Source of the DNA: Phyllostachys edulis
Taxonomy: Eukaryota > Streptophyta > Magnoliopsida > Poales > Poaceae
DNA length: 64,000 nucleotides
Reading direction: 5' to 3'
Assembly (NCBI GenBank): GCA_036346405.1
Contig: CM070568.1
Coordinates: forward strand, 31,228,870 to 31,292,869
Made by a program: the position numbers and the translations under genes. Shown in pieces: positions 24,053 to 35,477 of this stretch. Under the pieces are notes generated by a model, which was given only the letters and a program-made list of their open reading frames with translations, was not told the origin of the DNA and did not search any database. The stretch's first letter is position 1; each line of letters opens with the position of its first letter.

Positions 24053-24092
24053 TCTGTGTGTGTGTGTGTGTGTGTGCGTGTGTGTGTGTGTC
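24053..24092 (+). repeat. (TG)n microsatellite within LTR B2
   Basis: A TG run broken once by CG occupies the place where both LTRs of B1 have a (TC)n run. A splice-donor-like GGTGAG follows directly in B2 and in the B1 5' LTR. Confidence 0.95.
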
Positions 24093-24494
24093 TGGGTGAG
24101 TTCCTTCGTGCCTTGTTCTCTTTTGCTCTCACGACCATGTTGCGAGGTTGTATCTCTTTACAACTACGTTGCGTAGTTGTATCCTTGCACGACCACATAG
24201 GTAGTCGTATATTCCTTTGGACCTCCTCCTCAGGACCTTCTCCTTTGGACCTCCTTCTCAAGACCTCCTCCTTTGGACCTCCTGTGGACCTCCTCCTCAG
24301 GATCTCCTCTTCAGGACCTCCTCCCGAGAGTCCGTTTCTGTTTCGGAGTTTCTCTTTTGGTTCTTTTTGGTAGTTTTGGTTTTTATTTGAATTCGTTGTA
24401 TTTATTTGGCTCTTTTTTGCCCGTGTAGATTCCGGCTTCATTGAAGAGTTCGTGGACCCAACGACCTCTACCAAAGAACCTCAGCTCTACATCG

Positions 24495-24528
24495 AAGGCA
24501 AGTCGTAGACCTGTGATCATATTGAACC
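24495..24528 (+). other. conserved leader block CNE1 in B2
   Basis: GAAGGCAAGTCGTAGACC is followed by TGTGATCATATTGAACC. It follows a short open piece (EEFVDPTTSTK) that is also found in the B1 3' LTR. Confidence 0.8.
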
Positions 24529-25310
24529 TAGTTTTGCAAAATTACTATGTTTTATATCAACATGCATGGCTATTTGTATAAAAATGATTTTGAAATCAGC
24601 TAAACACCTACTTGGAGTATGACACCTTGGAAAATTGTGTTTGACATGTTGTCATGTACCTTTTGACCACCATAGGTTGGGTATTCTTAGTTGGACCTCT
24701 TTGAGATAACCAACATGGGTGTGTATATTGCTTAGACCTGCTTAGTTATGCGCCGTCTCTCAATCACTTGTCTCAAAGATGTTAAATTTGACTAAGAGAT
24801 TATGGAATTGTGGCAAGTATTATCTTTGCATGTGTTGTCTTTGCAAGTGTTGCCCTGGCCTGCGTGGCCGCTAATAAAATTTGTGGTGCCATGACCAGGG
24901 TGGTCATTGGCCGGGTTGAACCCAAAATATTTTTGCTCAGGCGAGTGATCGTGCAGTAAAGGGGTGCAAGAAGTACACTCGGATGAGGAGGTCTCACCTA
25001 GGCACCCACTAAGGACTTAACCTTGTAAGAGTTCGATCCGAGCCATACCGTGCAACCGGAAGACCATTATGGGGTGGTCCTGGCCAACTAATTGCCAATG
25101 CTTTGCTTCGGTTCCATTTTGGTGGAAGTGTGTAAGACATGGGATGGACACACACACTTGGCACAAGAGGGGGCTAGGAAGGCGAAACCTTAGCGAGCGG
25201 AAATGAGTCAAAGTAGAACCTTGTAAAGGCCTTGTCACGTGCTCTAGCTTGCTTACCTAAGGTAGTGAGTAGGGGCATCGACGGGTGCCAAACAAACTAG
25301 AGAACTCGTG

Positions 25311-25378
25311 TCTTGTGGGTAAAGCTGTACAACCTCTGCAGAGTGTAAATCTATTCGAATAGCCGTGTCCCCGGTTAT
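25311..25378 (+). other. conserved leader block CNE2 in B2
   Basis: CTTGTGGGTAAAGCTGTACA, then CCTCTGCAGAG and the palindrome CTATTCGAATAG followed by CCGTGTCCCCGGTTAT. The block recurs in every long LTR of the window that has not lost this part. Confidence 0.85.
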
Positions 25379-27064
25379 AGACATACATGGTGATTTCATG
25401 TAAGGGGTAGACTTTCTCTAAACTGGTTGGAGTGGTCTGGCTCAGGACCAGGGTGGTCATGAGTGGTCTAGCTCACGACCAGGGTGGTCGTGAGTGGTTT
25501 GGGTTGTGGCCAGGGTGGTCATGGGTTATTTCAAAAGAAAACTTGTCTACTTATGTGATAATCTTTCAACTTGTGCTTTACCATCTATTTATTGTATTTC
25601 GATTCAACATTGCTTTCTGCAAAATAACCATAAAGCTAACCTTGTCAAGACCTGCATGAATATTATTACATACATTTCCCTACGGCTTACTGAGTACATT
25701 CAAAGTACTCATGGCTTGTGCCCTCTGGTTGATCAACAGCTGAAGAAGACCTCCCAGGGTGCTCCGATCTTTTTGAAGAGGTCTTTGAAGACCTCTCATG
25801 CTAGGACGTCCTCCACTCAATTGCCTGTGGGCATGTTGAATGGCCTCCTCGTGTTTTGTTTTTTTGTTCCCGCTGCGACCTCTCTCTTGTTGTTAGCCCT
25901 GCGTGGTAAGACCTCTGTAAAAAGCTTGACCATAAGGTCTTTTGTTGTTATTATTGTTAATTTGTCTGCTTCATCTATATTTTGGTTGTATGGTTATGGT
26001 CACATCGTTCTTTGGTATGCGGACTAGCGGTCGATCGTGGGACTAATACAGTTTACCTGATGGGTCCCGGGGTTGCTTACGGGGCATGACGATCAACGTC
26101 GTCTTGAGCGGCAATGATGGCTTGGGTCAACGGTGAAATAGCGACACGGTGCTCCAGTGAGGTCTTGGACACACGGTCTAGCTTCCTAAGGTCCGAGGAT
26201 GAGGCGATACTAATGGGTGGCACACGAAACCCAATGGTTGGCGGCGACGGCTAGAACACGGCGACGACGACGAAACAGAGCGGCAACGCGGCTTTGACAG
26301 TGCAATGGCGCTACGGCGTTCCTCAAGGTGAAGATGGTGTGCGCACGGGGTTGAACACGATGTTGCGGATCTGACGGTGGCAGAATCGAAGAAATCCCGA
26401 GGCGGCGGCGATCTTGGGCTTTCGACTTTACGGGATTGGCGGCGGGGGTCTGAGGCAATCGTTTTGACACGCACATCGAGGCTTTAAATAGCATATAGCG
26501 GCGGGGTGGCGGGAGTGTCCATGAGTGGTGTGGTGACGAAGTCTAGTTCGTGTTTGAGACAGAGATGATGAACAGTGCACAAGCGGGCCTACTTGTCAGC
26601 GACAGAGGCTAGGGAGAGTTGGTGTCGCACACGGCTCTGGTGCGGCTGACTAGTGGGACTAGAGTCGTGCGCGAGGGGAGAGAAAGAAGGTGGGCTACGA
26701 CAGTGGTTTGGGCTGGCGGGCTGGGCTGGAGAGAGAAAACGAAATGGGCCACAGAGAGAAATCAGCCAATTGGAATTTCCTGGATTTTAAATAGCTTTTC
26801 TATTTTAGAAAATATAGAAAATCCAAATGGCAAATTTAAAATAGCAAATGAACTCGAAAAAATTCAAAAAAAATCTGGAAAATACTTCCAAGCACAAAAA
26901 ACTCAAATAAAATAGTTTTGGAATTAAAAGATGTTTAGATTAATCATATTAAATTATTTTGACTTTGAAAGTCACATTTAAGCTTTATTAAATTCAAATA
27001 AAAATTGGTGAAATTTTCCAAGGGACTAAACTAATTAAATTTGGTAAAAAATTGGGATGTTACG

Positions 27065-27286
27065 GCATGGACCATGTACCAGTAAAGTACAACGAGTCGC
27101 ACAGTAAATTAATGAGTATAGTGATTCAGTGAATGCACCAATTGTTGAGAAGGAAACTTTAATATATTGAAAAGTAAAAGCAGCTACATGCGGTAGTAAA
27201 AGCAGTTGCATCTCATTGGTATGGGCACGATGTTTTGGGGTCTTAGCTCCTGTCTCTATGCACTTCTATATCTAGGGGGCCATAGA
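27065..27286. other. host segment between A1 and C
   Basis: Short AGTAAA-type reiterations (AGTAAAAGCAGCTACATGCG then AGTAAAAGCAGTTGCATC) continue the style of 17930-18230. After removing A1, C and their duplicated bases, 18408 would join 27070 and 27286 would join 30590. Confidence 0.5.
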
Positions 27287-30200
27287 TGTCGAACCCGGGA
27301 GTAACACCCCAAATCCTCTGTATATTTCTGAACTAGTCCTATGATCAGCAGCTAGTTCACACGGTAAACAGATATGGTAACATCCATAAATCGTACAACT
27401 TTATTAATAATCAACAGAGTTTATTACAAGAAAGGCTTACAAGCCAACAATAAACAAACACACCGGAAGACGAAGAAGTAGTGGAGTCCAGCTGATCTAC
27501 CACAGGCAATCGACTGGTGTAGCAGCCTAGTCATTGAGATCCACACCGATAGCGAAGTCTTTCTCCTCTAAAATTTATTTGCATCAAGCAAGGATGAGTA
27601 CAACTTCCGTGCTCGCAGGTTACACCCAATAACAGTTTATAATGCATGCAAGGATATATCAAAGGAAGGCTTATTGGTTGAATTTGCATAAAGTAGTGTT
27701 TTCTTTAAATATTTGTACTAAGTTCCAAAGAAGTTATTATATAACTAAAACTTATTTTATAAATTCTTAAGTTTTATAGTCAGATAACATTCCCACAAGA
27801 GTGGTGAAGGATACCCTCCTATCACATGGCTACCCACCCAATTCCCATTTGGATAGAAATCCAAAATCATTTGGTGAAGTCTTTTAAAAACCAAGAACCA
27901 AATTAAGATCTAACTTGGAGAAGCTTTGCTAGCATGTCCCTAACCAGTGGATACGGCTATTCGAATAGTTTTACATTCTGCAGAGGTTGTACAGCTTTAC
28001 CCATATGACACGATTTCTCTAGTTTGTTTGGCATCCATCGATACCACCGCTCACTACCTTAGGTAAGCAGTCTAGAGTACGTGACAAGACCTTTACAATG
28101 CGCCATCTCACCGTAGTCCGCCTCGCTAAGGTTTCACCCTTTTGGATAGAAACCCGTCGGGTTCAGGCCCCCTCTGCGCCAGGTGGGAATACATAAAAGT
28201 AGGTCATAAAGACACCCACGCAACCGGATGGCACAACTATGGTGAAATGTTACAAATTAGTTAGCTAGGTCCTCCCCACTCTGGACATGTGGTAGTACGG
28301 TATGGCTTAGCAAAATACACTCGAAGACCAGTCCTTCACTAACTTGGGCAACATTCCATAAAACCCATAGGCCTCGATCATAGAAATGACTTGACCCCGT
28401 GCATCAAAATGCACCATCCAAACAACTATTTCGCCTAAGTCGAAACCAATTTTTCTTTTGTTTAACAAGTAAAATCATTTTATAAATTTCTATGGTAAAG
28501 ACAATACCATAGAATCATCTTCAAATCATAGTTGAACTTTTGGCTAAAGTACCCACAAATCAAGATTTTTGGTCTAAACTTTGACTAAGCATAATTTTTT
28601 CGAACATGTTCTAGTTCATACTATTGCATAAACTAGATTCTCATTTATGGTGTCAAAGGATGACGAATTCAATAACAAGATTATCTATACAACGGGATTT
28701 GGAATAGCTATAACTTTAAAACAAAGATTTAAATTACTTGAATATAAATACGCATGCAATAATAATTTAAAATGAAATTTAAATTATTTGAAATAATGGG
28801 ATCAAATATGATCAAAGATGTAACTTGCCTTGCTTGATTAGTCGTTCTCAAATGGCGTCGAAATCTGACTCTCCGAAGTCGTCAAAATCTATACGCGAAA
28901 ATAAGCCAAATTCAAAAAAATTCAAATACAATGAACTCCAAATTAAGAAATTTGGGTTTATTTAGCTATATCTTGAATTTATAAATTTGAATCGTCGAAA
29001 TCGGAGTTCGTATGAAAGAGAACGAGCTCTCGGAAGTTTGAAAATTACATGAAATGATAGAATTGGAATTTTCAGAATTTTGGAATTATTTTTCTGAAGG
29101 AAAATTAGATTAATGCGTCATGATGACATCGTCAGCTGATTTTGATTTTCTGGCTGAATTAATTTTGTAAAGGAAAAGAAATACTAGTCACTGACATGTG
29201 GGCCCGATTTTGTGGACCGGGTCCACGAAATCGCATCTTGTCCACGGTGGACTGGGTGCATTGCACCGTGGCATTGCCACGTATGCGCACACGGGGGTAG
29301 GTGGCAAGGCGGCCACGTAGGCAAAATTGGCGACGTGGCCGTGACGTGGCGGTGAGGTGGAGGTGCCACGTTGGCTCGAAGCTGCCGGTGGCTCGGCTTT
29401 TGTGCTCGCCGGCGCTCTGCCGTGGTGAGCTCCGGCAAGGGGTTCAAATGGAAGAGGAGGGTGCGGGGATCTCAGGGCTTACTGTGGTGGCACAAGGGCA
29501 TGAAGAAATCGTTGGCGGCGAGGAGCTTGGCGGCGGTGATGTCGATCTTGCGGTGGTGCGGGAGTTCCGGCGACGCTCCGGCCACGACAACAAGAGCCCC
29601 AGGTATAACGTGAGGAGGTGGTGCTAACGGCGGTGAAGGCGGCGACGGGGCGGCGTTGTCGGTGCTGGAATCGACGAAAAAGAAGCCCATGGCCGAAGAA
29701 CTTTGAACACAAAATATGGTGATTCTAAGAGGGGAGAGGAGGAGTGAGTGATGGGGACGGGATGAGGAGAATGGTGCGCACCGGTGCTCCCTTTTATAGG
29801 GGCGAAGGAGGCCGAGGGAAGGAGGTAAGTGCGGCGGCGATCTCGGCGGCCATGGTGAAATCCCCAGTAATTTTGTGCGTGACAGATGGGATTTGAGCGA
29901 AATGGGCGCGGCGTGAAATATGGGCTTCAGTGCGTGTGCTCATTCGGGGAGTGGAGGAATCTTTGGCGGCGATTGCAGAGCTCCGATGGGCGCTAATGGT
30001 GGACGTTGGGCGCGGCTGCGTGAGGAAGAAATGGGAACATGAAGGAGGAGGTGACGAGGCATGGGTGGGCCTACCTGGCAGCGAGGTAGAGAAAGGGGAG
30101 GGCAAAGCGGGCCGAGCGGCTGTGGGACTGGGCCAGAGGTGCAGAAAAAAAAGGAGATGGGCCAAGGAGATTCGGCCCATTAGGTATTCTGGATTTTTAA

Positions 30201-30584
30201 ATGATTTAGCATTTTAGCAACTTAGTTAAATCAAAATAGGCTTTAGAAAATAGAAAATAAAATCAAAAAATTATGAGAAAATTCACGTAAATTCTCCGAG
30301 ACATTTTGGATTTAAATAAAATATTTCCAACTTATAATTGGTAATATTTTTTCACATAATTTAATTTGGCTTTTAAAATTCCGAGAATTTCATAGATTAC
30401 TTAAATTTTCCTTTATAACTTTAAATCCAAAAAAGCCTAGGAAACACAATTATTTTTATTTTTTTGACTTTTAAAACATAGGAAATTCAAGAAAATCAAT
30501 AAAACTCTTTTAAATTTCATAAAATCCAATAAAATAATAACTTCACTAATTTTATTATTGGTATGAGAACTTTGGAATGTTACA
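27287..30584 (-). mobile_element. solo LTR C, 3.3 kb (Tekay-like)
   Basis: Plus-strand ends are TGTCGAACCCGG and GGAATGTTACA, with ATAGA on both sides (27282-27286, 30585-30589), an exact 5-bp duplication. It is related to family A in layout but diverged in sequence. Shared parts are the conserved blocks at 28801-28831 (CNE1), 27951-28012 (CNE2) and 27596-27614 (hairpin), and the CGGAGTTCGTATGA piece near 29005. A GC-rich promoter-proximal part with CTTTTATAGG near 29792 (minus strand) is the likely TATA region. Open frames within it are compositional. Confidence 0.85.
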
Positions 30585-31080
30585 ATAGACATGTACGATA
30601 TGATGATTTGATCGTAAAGACTAATGATGACTACAATAAAATCATGAGTACAAATGTCCGCGGTCAATCCCAAACTTGTTGGCCCACGTGAATGATGTCC
30701 CACGAACAGCGTTCCGATACGCGAGGCATACTAGTAATATCTACCAAGACGTCCAGTAAATTTGGTATGATAGTAAAAGCATATTCATATAGCGGTAAAA
30801 TTGAATGTATATGGAAGTAACTGTTTCATCCATTTTTACTGGTTTTGGGCACGACGTTTTTGGTGTTTCACTAATGTTGTCTCTACATGGGCAGTAAACT
30901 AAAACCAGTGTCGTCCAACAAATTCTGGGTAATAAACAGTAAAGTTGAAGACAAAAGGACTTCTTCATTAGTTTTCTTGGGCCAAATATAGCGTGGCCAA
31001 TCGCTTTTTTTTAAAAAAAAAAGACCATATTTTTTTACATCACATATGATTAAAAAAGGAAGGTAAAAGAAAAGATTCTA
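30585..31080. other. host segment after LTR C
   Basis: AT-rich sequence with repeated GTAAA and AGTAA words (near 30770, 30795, 30820, 30893, 30930). It continues the degenerate repeat style seen left of A1. No gene is seen. Confidence 0.4.
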
Positions 31081-31635
31081 GTGGCCAAGGTACCCTATCT
31101 TAGCCTTCGAGTCTTCGTAAGCCCTCTCGTTGCCTTCGGTGGGGGCGGGATCAACGACGGTCTAATCAAACGCCTCCACCTGCTTTCTTGCAGGCTCGAT
31201 TCGTGCTTCTTGCCGTTCAGACTCAGTAACCAAGTCCATGATAGCCCAGAGGCCATCAATCCTGGCTTCCTCCGTCTCGGCGAGGTTGACCCGCTCTCCT
31301 ACCACCTGGATGTCGTCCTCAACCCTCTGGGCTACATCCTTGGTGTGGACCAACTAGTCCCAGAGGACGATCTCCACGACGAGGTTTACTCACTGGATGC
31401 TGGACACCATCGCATTGGTTCGCCAGAGGAGGAGCTCCAGCCGGCAGATGATGACCGCTATGCTCTCCGGTAGACCAGAGGGTGGAGAACGGAGGGCATC
31501 ACGAATAGAAGGCTTGTCCACAGCTTGGGCCAAGTTGTGACCAGAGAGGTGTGCGCAGACAAGCGCGATGTAGGCCAGCATGGTCGGCATGAGAGGAGAC
31601 GTTGGCACCAGAGAGGAAGAAGAAGGGGAAGCCAT
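31081..31635 (-). pseudogene. helical retroelement-like ORF remnant, unidentified
   Basis: On the minus strand one frame runs about 180 codons from ATG at 31635 (MASPSSSSLVPTSP) with only two in-frame stops (31390-31392 and 31162-31164). The serine/proline head is followed by a long, charged, helix-forming stretch (RVEDDIQVVGERVNLAETEE, then WAIMDLVTESERQEARIEPA). This looks like the N-terminal helical part of a gag-like or transposon-associated protein, but I do not recognise the family and no catalytic motif is present. LTR D begins two bases upstream of the ATG, so upstream sequence was displaced. Keeping one frame despite two stops suggests it was coding until recently. Confidence 0.5.
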
Positions 31636-32884
31636 ATTGTAACATTCCAAAAATTCATAAATGCAAAACACATGAGATTTTTAAAACTTTTTGTGTGATA
31701 GCTAATGTTGTTCTTCTTGGTTGCATTTTTGAGAGTTGTTGAATTGCATTTGCTTCTCTTGTCGTCATAAATGGTACAAAAATTAGAGCACCCTAAGATA
31801 TGGAAACCTTAGAAACATAAATGGCCAAAGCAACCAAACTTAAAATCTTTCCTCTTCTAAATATTACATGTAAACCTTCGAATTGAAGGAGTAGGATTCA
31901 ACCCCTAATTCTCTAAGTGATCAAGAAGCCCAATTAGAAAGGTCCAATAAATAACAAACTATGTCAGTCGTGGCAAGAGAATCACCAAACGAAAATATCA
32001 GGATTTTATGCAACTCTAAAATCCTATCCCATTTCTTTTGCCATTCTCCCTAGCCTATTCTTTTACCCAGTTTCATGTTCCTCCGACCGGCTGTTGGCCA
32101 AACTCGGTGCAGTTGGGATAACCCCTTCAATCGTAAGACCAGTGGCAGCTGAGCCTCTTCCCCCGTGCTAGAACTAGGCTTGGGTGTGCTGGCCAATTTC
32201 TGCCACTCGACCATTACTCCCCATTGCTCAACCTGTCACACCAACTGCACTATGCTGCCAACCCTGTCAAATCACCAACCGCTCCTCCTTGTCGGGTTGT
32301 GCCGAATGCATCGCCGCCCCATTGCTGATATATATTTAGCCACCCCAAGCTCCCTCATTGACTTTCTTCGCCACACCAAAGCAAGCCCCACCTTCTCCCT
32401 ACCTCAAACAAGCTTGAGCTCTAGGTAAGGCTTGAGCGCTCGCTTCGGTCGAGCGCCATCGCAACGCCGCCATCGCCGTTGACACCCATAGATGAGGCTC
32501 TTGCCCTATTTTATGCGTCAGCTCATCTCCCATGACCTAAGAGACATTTTCCCCTCAATTGATTCCACTCCTTGTTCACAGGAATCGCCGTCGACCTTGT
32601 TCTTCCTCCCCTTCGATCAAATTAGCCCAAGCAGTCAAATCGACCTCGTCGGTGAAGTACACTCCTAGTCATTTCATCGAAGCCATCTATCTACTCCCCT
32701 GAAGCCGTCCTGATGGTTGAAGACTACTCTTTTCCCTTGGGCCCTCACTGCCGTTCGGAGCTTCGCTAGCTCATCCCCTCAGCTCCATACCGGTATGTTC
32801 CTAGTGGCCATCAGATGCTCCTCCTCACTCTAGTTGCGTGGAAGCATTGACGGATCAACGAGTGCGTTGTAGGTCGGGTAGTCT

Positions 32885-33345
32885 CCCCAGGTAGTCGAGC
32901 TCCCTTCGACTACACATAGTCGACCCCCCCCTTCGACTGCATGTAGTCGTACCTCCTTCGATTGCACGTAGTCGAACCTCCTCCTGATTACTTAGTTGAA
33001 CCTCCTTCCGCTCGGAACATAGTCAATTCTCCCTCAACTGTGCATATTCTAACCTCATTCAACTACATGTAGTCGTACCTCATTCGACTACGCATAGTCG
33101 AACCTCTTGCTGACCAAGTAGTCGAACCTCCAGGTACTTGACCCTCCTTCTGACCAGGTGGTCGAGACTTCTTCCGACCAGGTGGACGACACTCCTTCTA
33201 ACCAGATAGTCGAACCTCTTTCTGCCTGAAATGTAGTCAAACCCCCTTCGACTATAGGTAGTTGAACCACCTTCGATTACACATAGTCGAATCACTTTCG
33301 ACTACACGTAGTCGAAACCCCTTCTGACCAGGTAGTCGAAAGAAC
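32885..33345. repeat. array of about 18 short palindromes in LTR D
   Basis: Units of roughly 24-27 bases repeat in tandem, each containing GTAGTCGAACC and often the inverse CGACTAC, so a unit such as TTCGACTACACGTAGTCGAA is itself a near-perfect palindrome. Some units carry GACCAGGTGGTCGA instead. The array lies upstream of CNE1. Confidence 0.85.
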
Positions 33346-33633
33346 AGTACTCGAAACCAAGGACTCGTATACGGATTAGCAACCGACTTGGAAACCACTT
33401 ACTTCCTCTACTCGGATTCTATGTCCAACACCGAACACGGTAGAGAAAGGGTGAAAACTAACAAAATCTACTCAACTAAACTAAAAATACCCAATTTGGA
33501 GTTCATTTGAATGTTTGATTACAATTTGAGTCCCTTTGTGCTTTTTTGAATTTTGGTTGTTCTTACGTATATAGAAGCCGAAGTGACCGAAGACCCTCCG
33601 GTTGATCCAGAACAAGATTAGTAGTACTGTGAT

Positions 33634-33666
33634 CAAGGCGAGTCAATACTTTGATCATATTGTACC
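33634..33666 (+). other. conserved leader block CNE1 in D
   Basis: CAAGGCGAGTCAATAC precedes TTTGATCATATTGTACC. It differs from the A and B versions at only a few positions although the rest of D is very different. Confidence 0.75.
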
Positions 33667-34418
33667 TACACTTTGCAAATTATGTTGCTTTAAACTATGA
33701 AATTGCATTGCTATGATTCATACAACTATATTGGTCTAACTCATAGTTAATGCCTTAACAATAATTATGTATAAACTTTCAATCCTTGAACTTGGACATT
33801 ATCCTTTGTCACCCTAGAGTTAATGAATTACATACTAGTTAATAAGTCGGTATCTAAGTGTCATGCTTAGTCTTGCTTAGATACCTGGTCGTGAAACATT
33901 AAATTGCCCAACAACAATATTTCAAAACATGAAAATTGGATTTGGGCAGTTGAGCTTGGAGCCTGGCTGGTATGTTGAACTAGAACTATTTAGAAAACAA
34001 AGGAAAACCTAAAAAACCGTTCGACTTGGGTGGCCGGAAAGAGTGGCTGGTGCTGGTGATGCACGCTGGTGGGGTATGTGGATGTACCGCCCAAGTCAAT
34101 AAAGGACAGAATTCTTGTGATGACCTCTCGTGTAAAAACAGTGCAACCACAACTCTATAATTGGTATGACCTGGCTAACTAATTTGTTCGCCACGGTGTG
34201 GCTTCACCACTAGTGGGTGTGTGACGTGGGTAAGGGTAGAAACCAGCTACAGGAAAACCACACGGTTCAATAGGGGGCCTCCTGGGAGCATGGCTTCGGG
34301 CGGTGGAAACCTTAGCGGGTGGGGTTGCATCGAGGTTGAGCATTATAAAGGCCTTGTGGTAATCTCCCCTTGATTCACATGTCTAAGGAAACATGTGTAA
34401 ATATCAAGACGATTATCT

Positions 34419-34485
34419 CTTGTGGGTAAAGTGTGCGAATTCTGCAGAGTAAGAAAACTATCTAGATAGCCGTGCTCACGGTCAA
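34419..34485 (+). other. conserved leader block CNE2 in D
   Basis: CTTGTGGGTAAAGTGTGCGA, TTCTGCAGAG, then CTATCTAGATAGCCGTG. The inner palindrome has changed to CTATCTAGATAG yet is still a perfect palindrome, which suggests that the pairing matters. Confidence 0.75.
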
Positions 34486-35263
34486 GAGCAGTGCCGAGAA
34501 CTCGCTTGAACTAGCTTTCATTTTTACAAAATGATTTGTGGATGGAAAGGAAAGATGGGGTGGGACCCAAGGCATTTGAAATGGCCTGGTTGAGGGCCAG
34601 TGGTAAATATGGGATAGCCCGAGCATTGCATGGATGGAGCCACTCAATGGTATAGGAGATGGGATCTCCACTAGTACTTTACAAATAAAAACTCAGTTTA
34701 TAAAACATGTCTGTTAAAAATGCTAAGTCTCAGGATTTTCTACTACTTACTCTAATTCAAACTCAGCTTTGTGCAAATAAAAGGACTCTAAGCTCCCCTT
34801 GACTAGCCTTGCATCTATAATAAACTGCATTGTGTGTTGGCTCACGAGTACGGTTGTGTACTAGGCTCGTTCAACATAATCTTTCAGAGCCGCTCGATCA
34901 TGACCCATACGAATACTACTTGGCGACTGGACCTGATGGTGGAGAAGATGATGAAGCTCAGGCCGAGACCCCCAGTCGCTTGCCTGTGGGCAAAGTGAAT
35001 GGATCGACTACGACTTATTTTTGCTTCTGCTCTTACCCTGTGTTCTGTACTCTGAGCTATGTAATAGTGTGGCCTTCGTGGCCCTTTTTGTAAAACAGTC
35101 GGCCGCATGGCCTGTAATGTAATATATCATGATGTAATGTATTATACGGTTGTATACAATGTATGTGATGAACCAAGAATGTATCTATGTGTGCTATCTA
35201 CTGATCCAGGGAATAACACAGATTGACACAGTAGATTCCAAATTACAAATTTGGGATCCGACA

Positions 35264-35477
35264 AACTCAGTAGTCGAAACTGAGTGGTCGAAACTCGAGT
35301 AGTCGTAGCTGAGTGGTCAAAACTTAGTAGTCGAAACTGAGTGGTCGAAGCTCAGTAGTCAAAACTGAGTGGTCAAACCTCAGTAGTCGAAACTGAGTGG
35401 TCGAGACTCAGTAGTCTAAACTGAGTGGTTGACACTCAGTAGTCGCGACTGAGTGGTCGGACCTCAGTATTCGAAAC
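35264..35477. repeat. 27-28-bp tandem array, about 7.5 units
   Basis: Each unit joins CTCAGTAGTCGAAA to CTGAGTGGTCGAAA, two diverged 14-base halves whose first five bases (CTCAG/CTGAG) are inverse to each other. It starts at the end of LTR D and stops where an E-type LTR begins (TGTTGGACCG), and belongs clearly to neither. Confidence 0.85.

Larger units (their letters stand above)
22993..26091 (+). mobile_element. solo LTR B2 (chromovirus LTR)
   Basis: It starts TGTAACGTCCCAAG and runs to about GGGGCATGACG, with GTCAA before and ATCAA after (one mismatch). It is collinear with the 3' LTR of the coding element B1 (54092-56992). A TATA box (TATAAAAG, 23836-23843) is followed by a leader that is open in one frame, a (TG)n run at 24053-24092, a splice-donor-like GGTGAGTT at 24095 and a pyrimidine-rich acceptor ending TGTAG at 24428. 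The U3 part has a run of GACCACCCCTTG-like repeats (23420-23560). It lies inside A1 in the opposite orientation, so it is younger than A1. Confidence 0.8.
18409..27064 (-). mobile_element. solo LTR A1 (Tekay-like), carrying nested insertions
   Basis: On the plus strand it starts TGTCGGGACCC and ends GGGATGTTACG (the inverse of TGTAACATCCC, last base mutated). Both sides carry GCATG (18404-18408, 27065-27069), an exact 5-bp target duplication, so a complete LTR remained after the two LTRs of an element recombined. It matches A3, A4 and A5 throughout. Two later insertions split it: a Harbinger-type element at 18834-21082 (itself hit by solo LTR G) and solo LTR B2 at 22993-26091. The conserved blocks lie at 22195-22227, 21331-21400 and 18776-18790. 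GGCTTTAAATAGC near 26480 may hold its TATA box on the minus strand. Confidence 0.85.
31638..35263 (+). mobile_element. LTR D, 3.6 kb (Tekay-like), probably solo
   Basis: It runs from TGTAACATTCC to GGGATCCGACA, the same kind of ends as A, B and C. The conserved blocks are in order: CNE1 at 33634-33666, CNE2 at 34419-34485, the hairpin at 34846-34863 and CTTGCCTGTGGG near 34979. The middle holds the palindrome array at 32885-33345. The flanks (CATAT left, AACTC right) do not match, so the ends may have recombined with another copy. No primer-binding site follows it. Confidence 0.7.

Noticed and set aside
31638..35263. LTR D as the 5' LTR of a complete element
   Set aside because: No primer-binding site, coding region or second D LTR follows; a tandem array and another LTR lie directly downstream.
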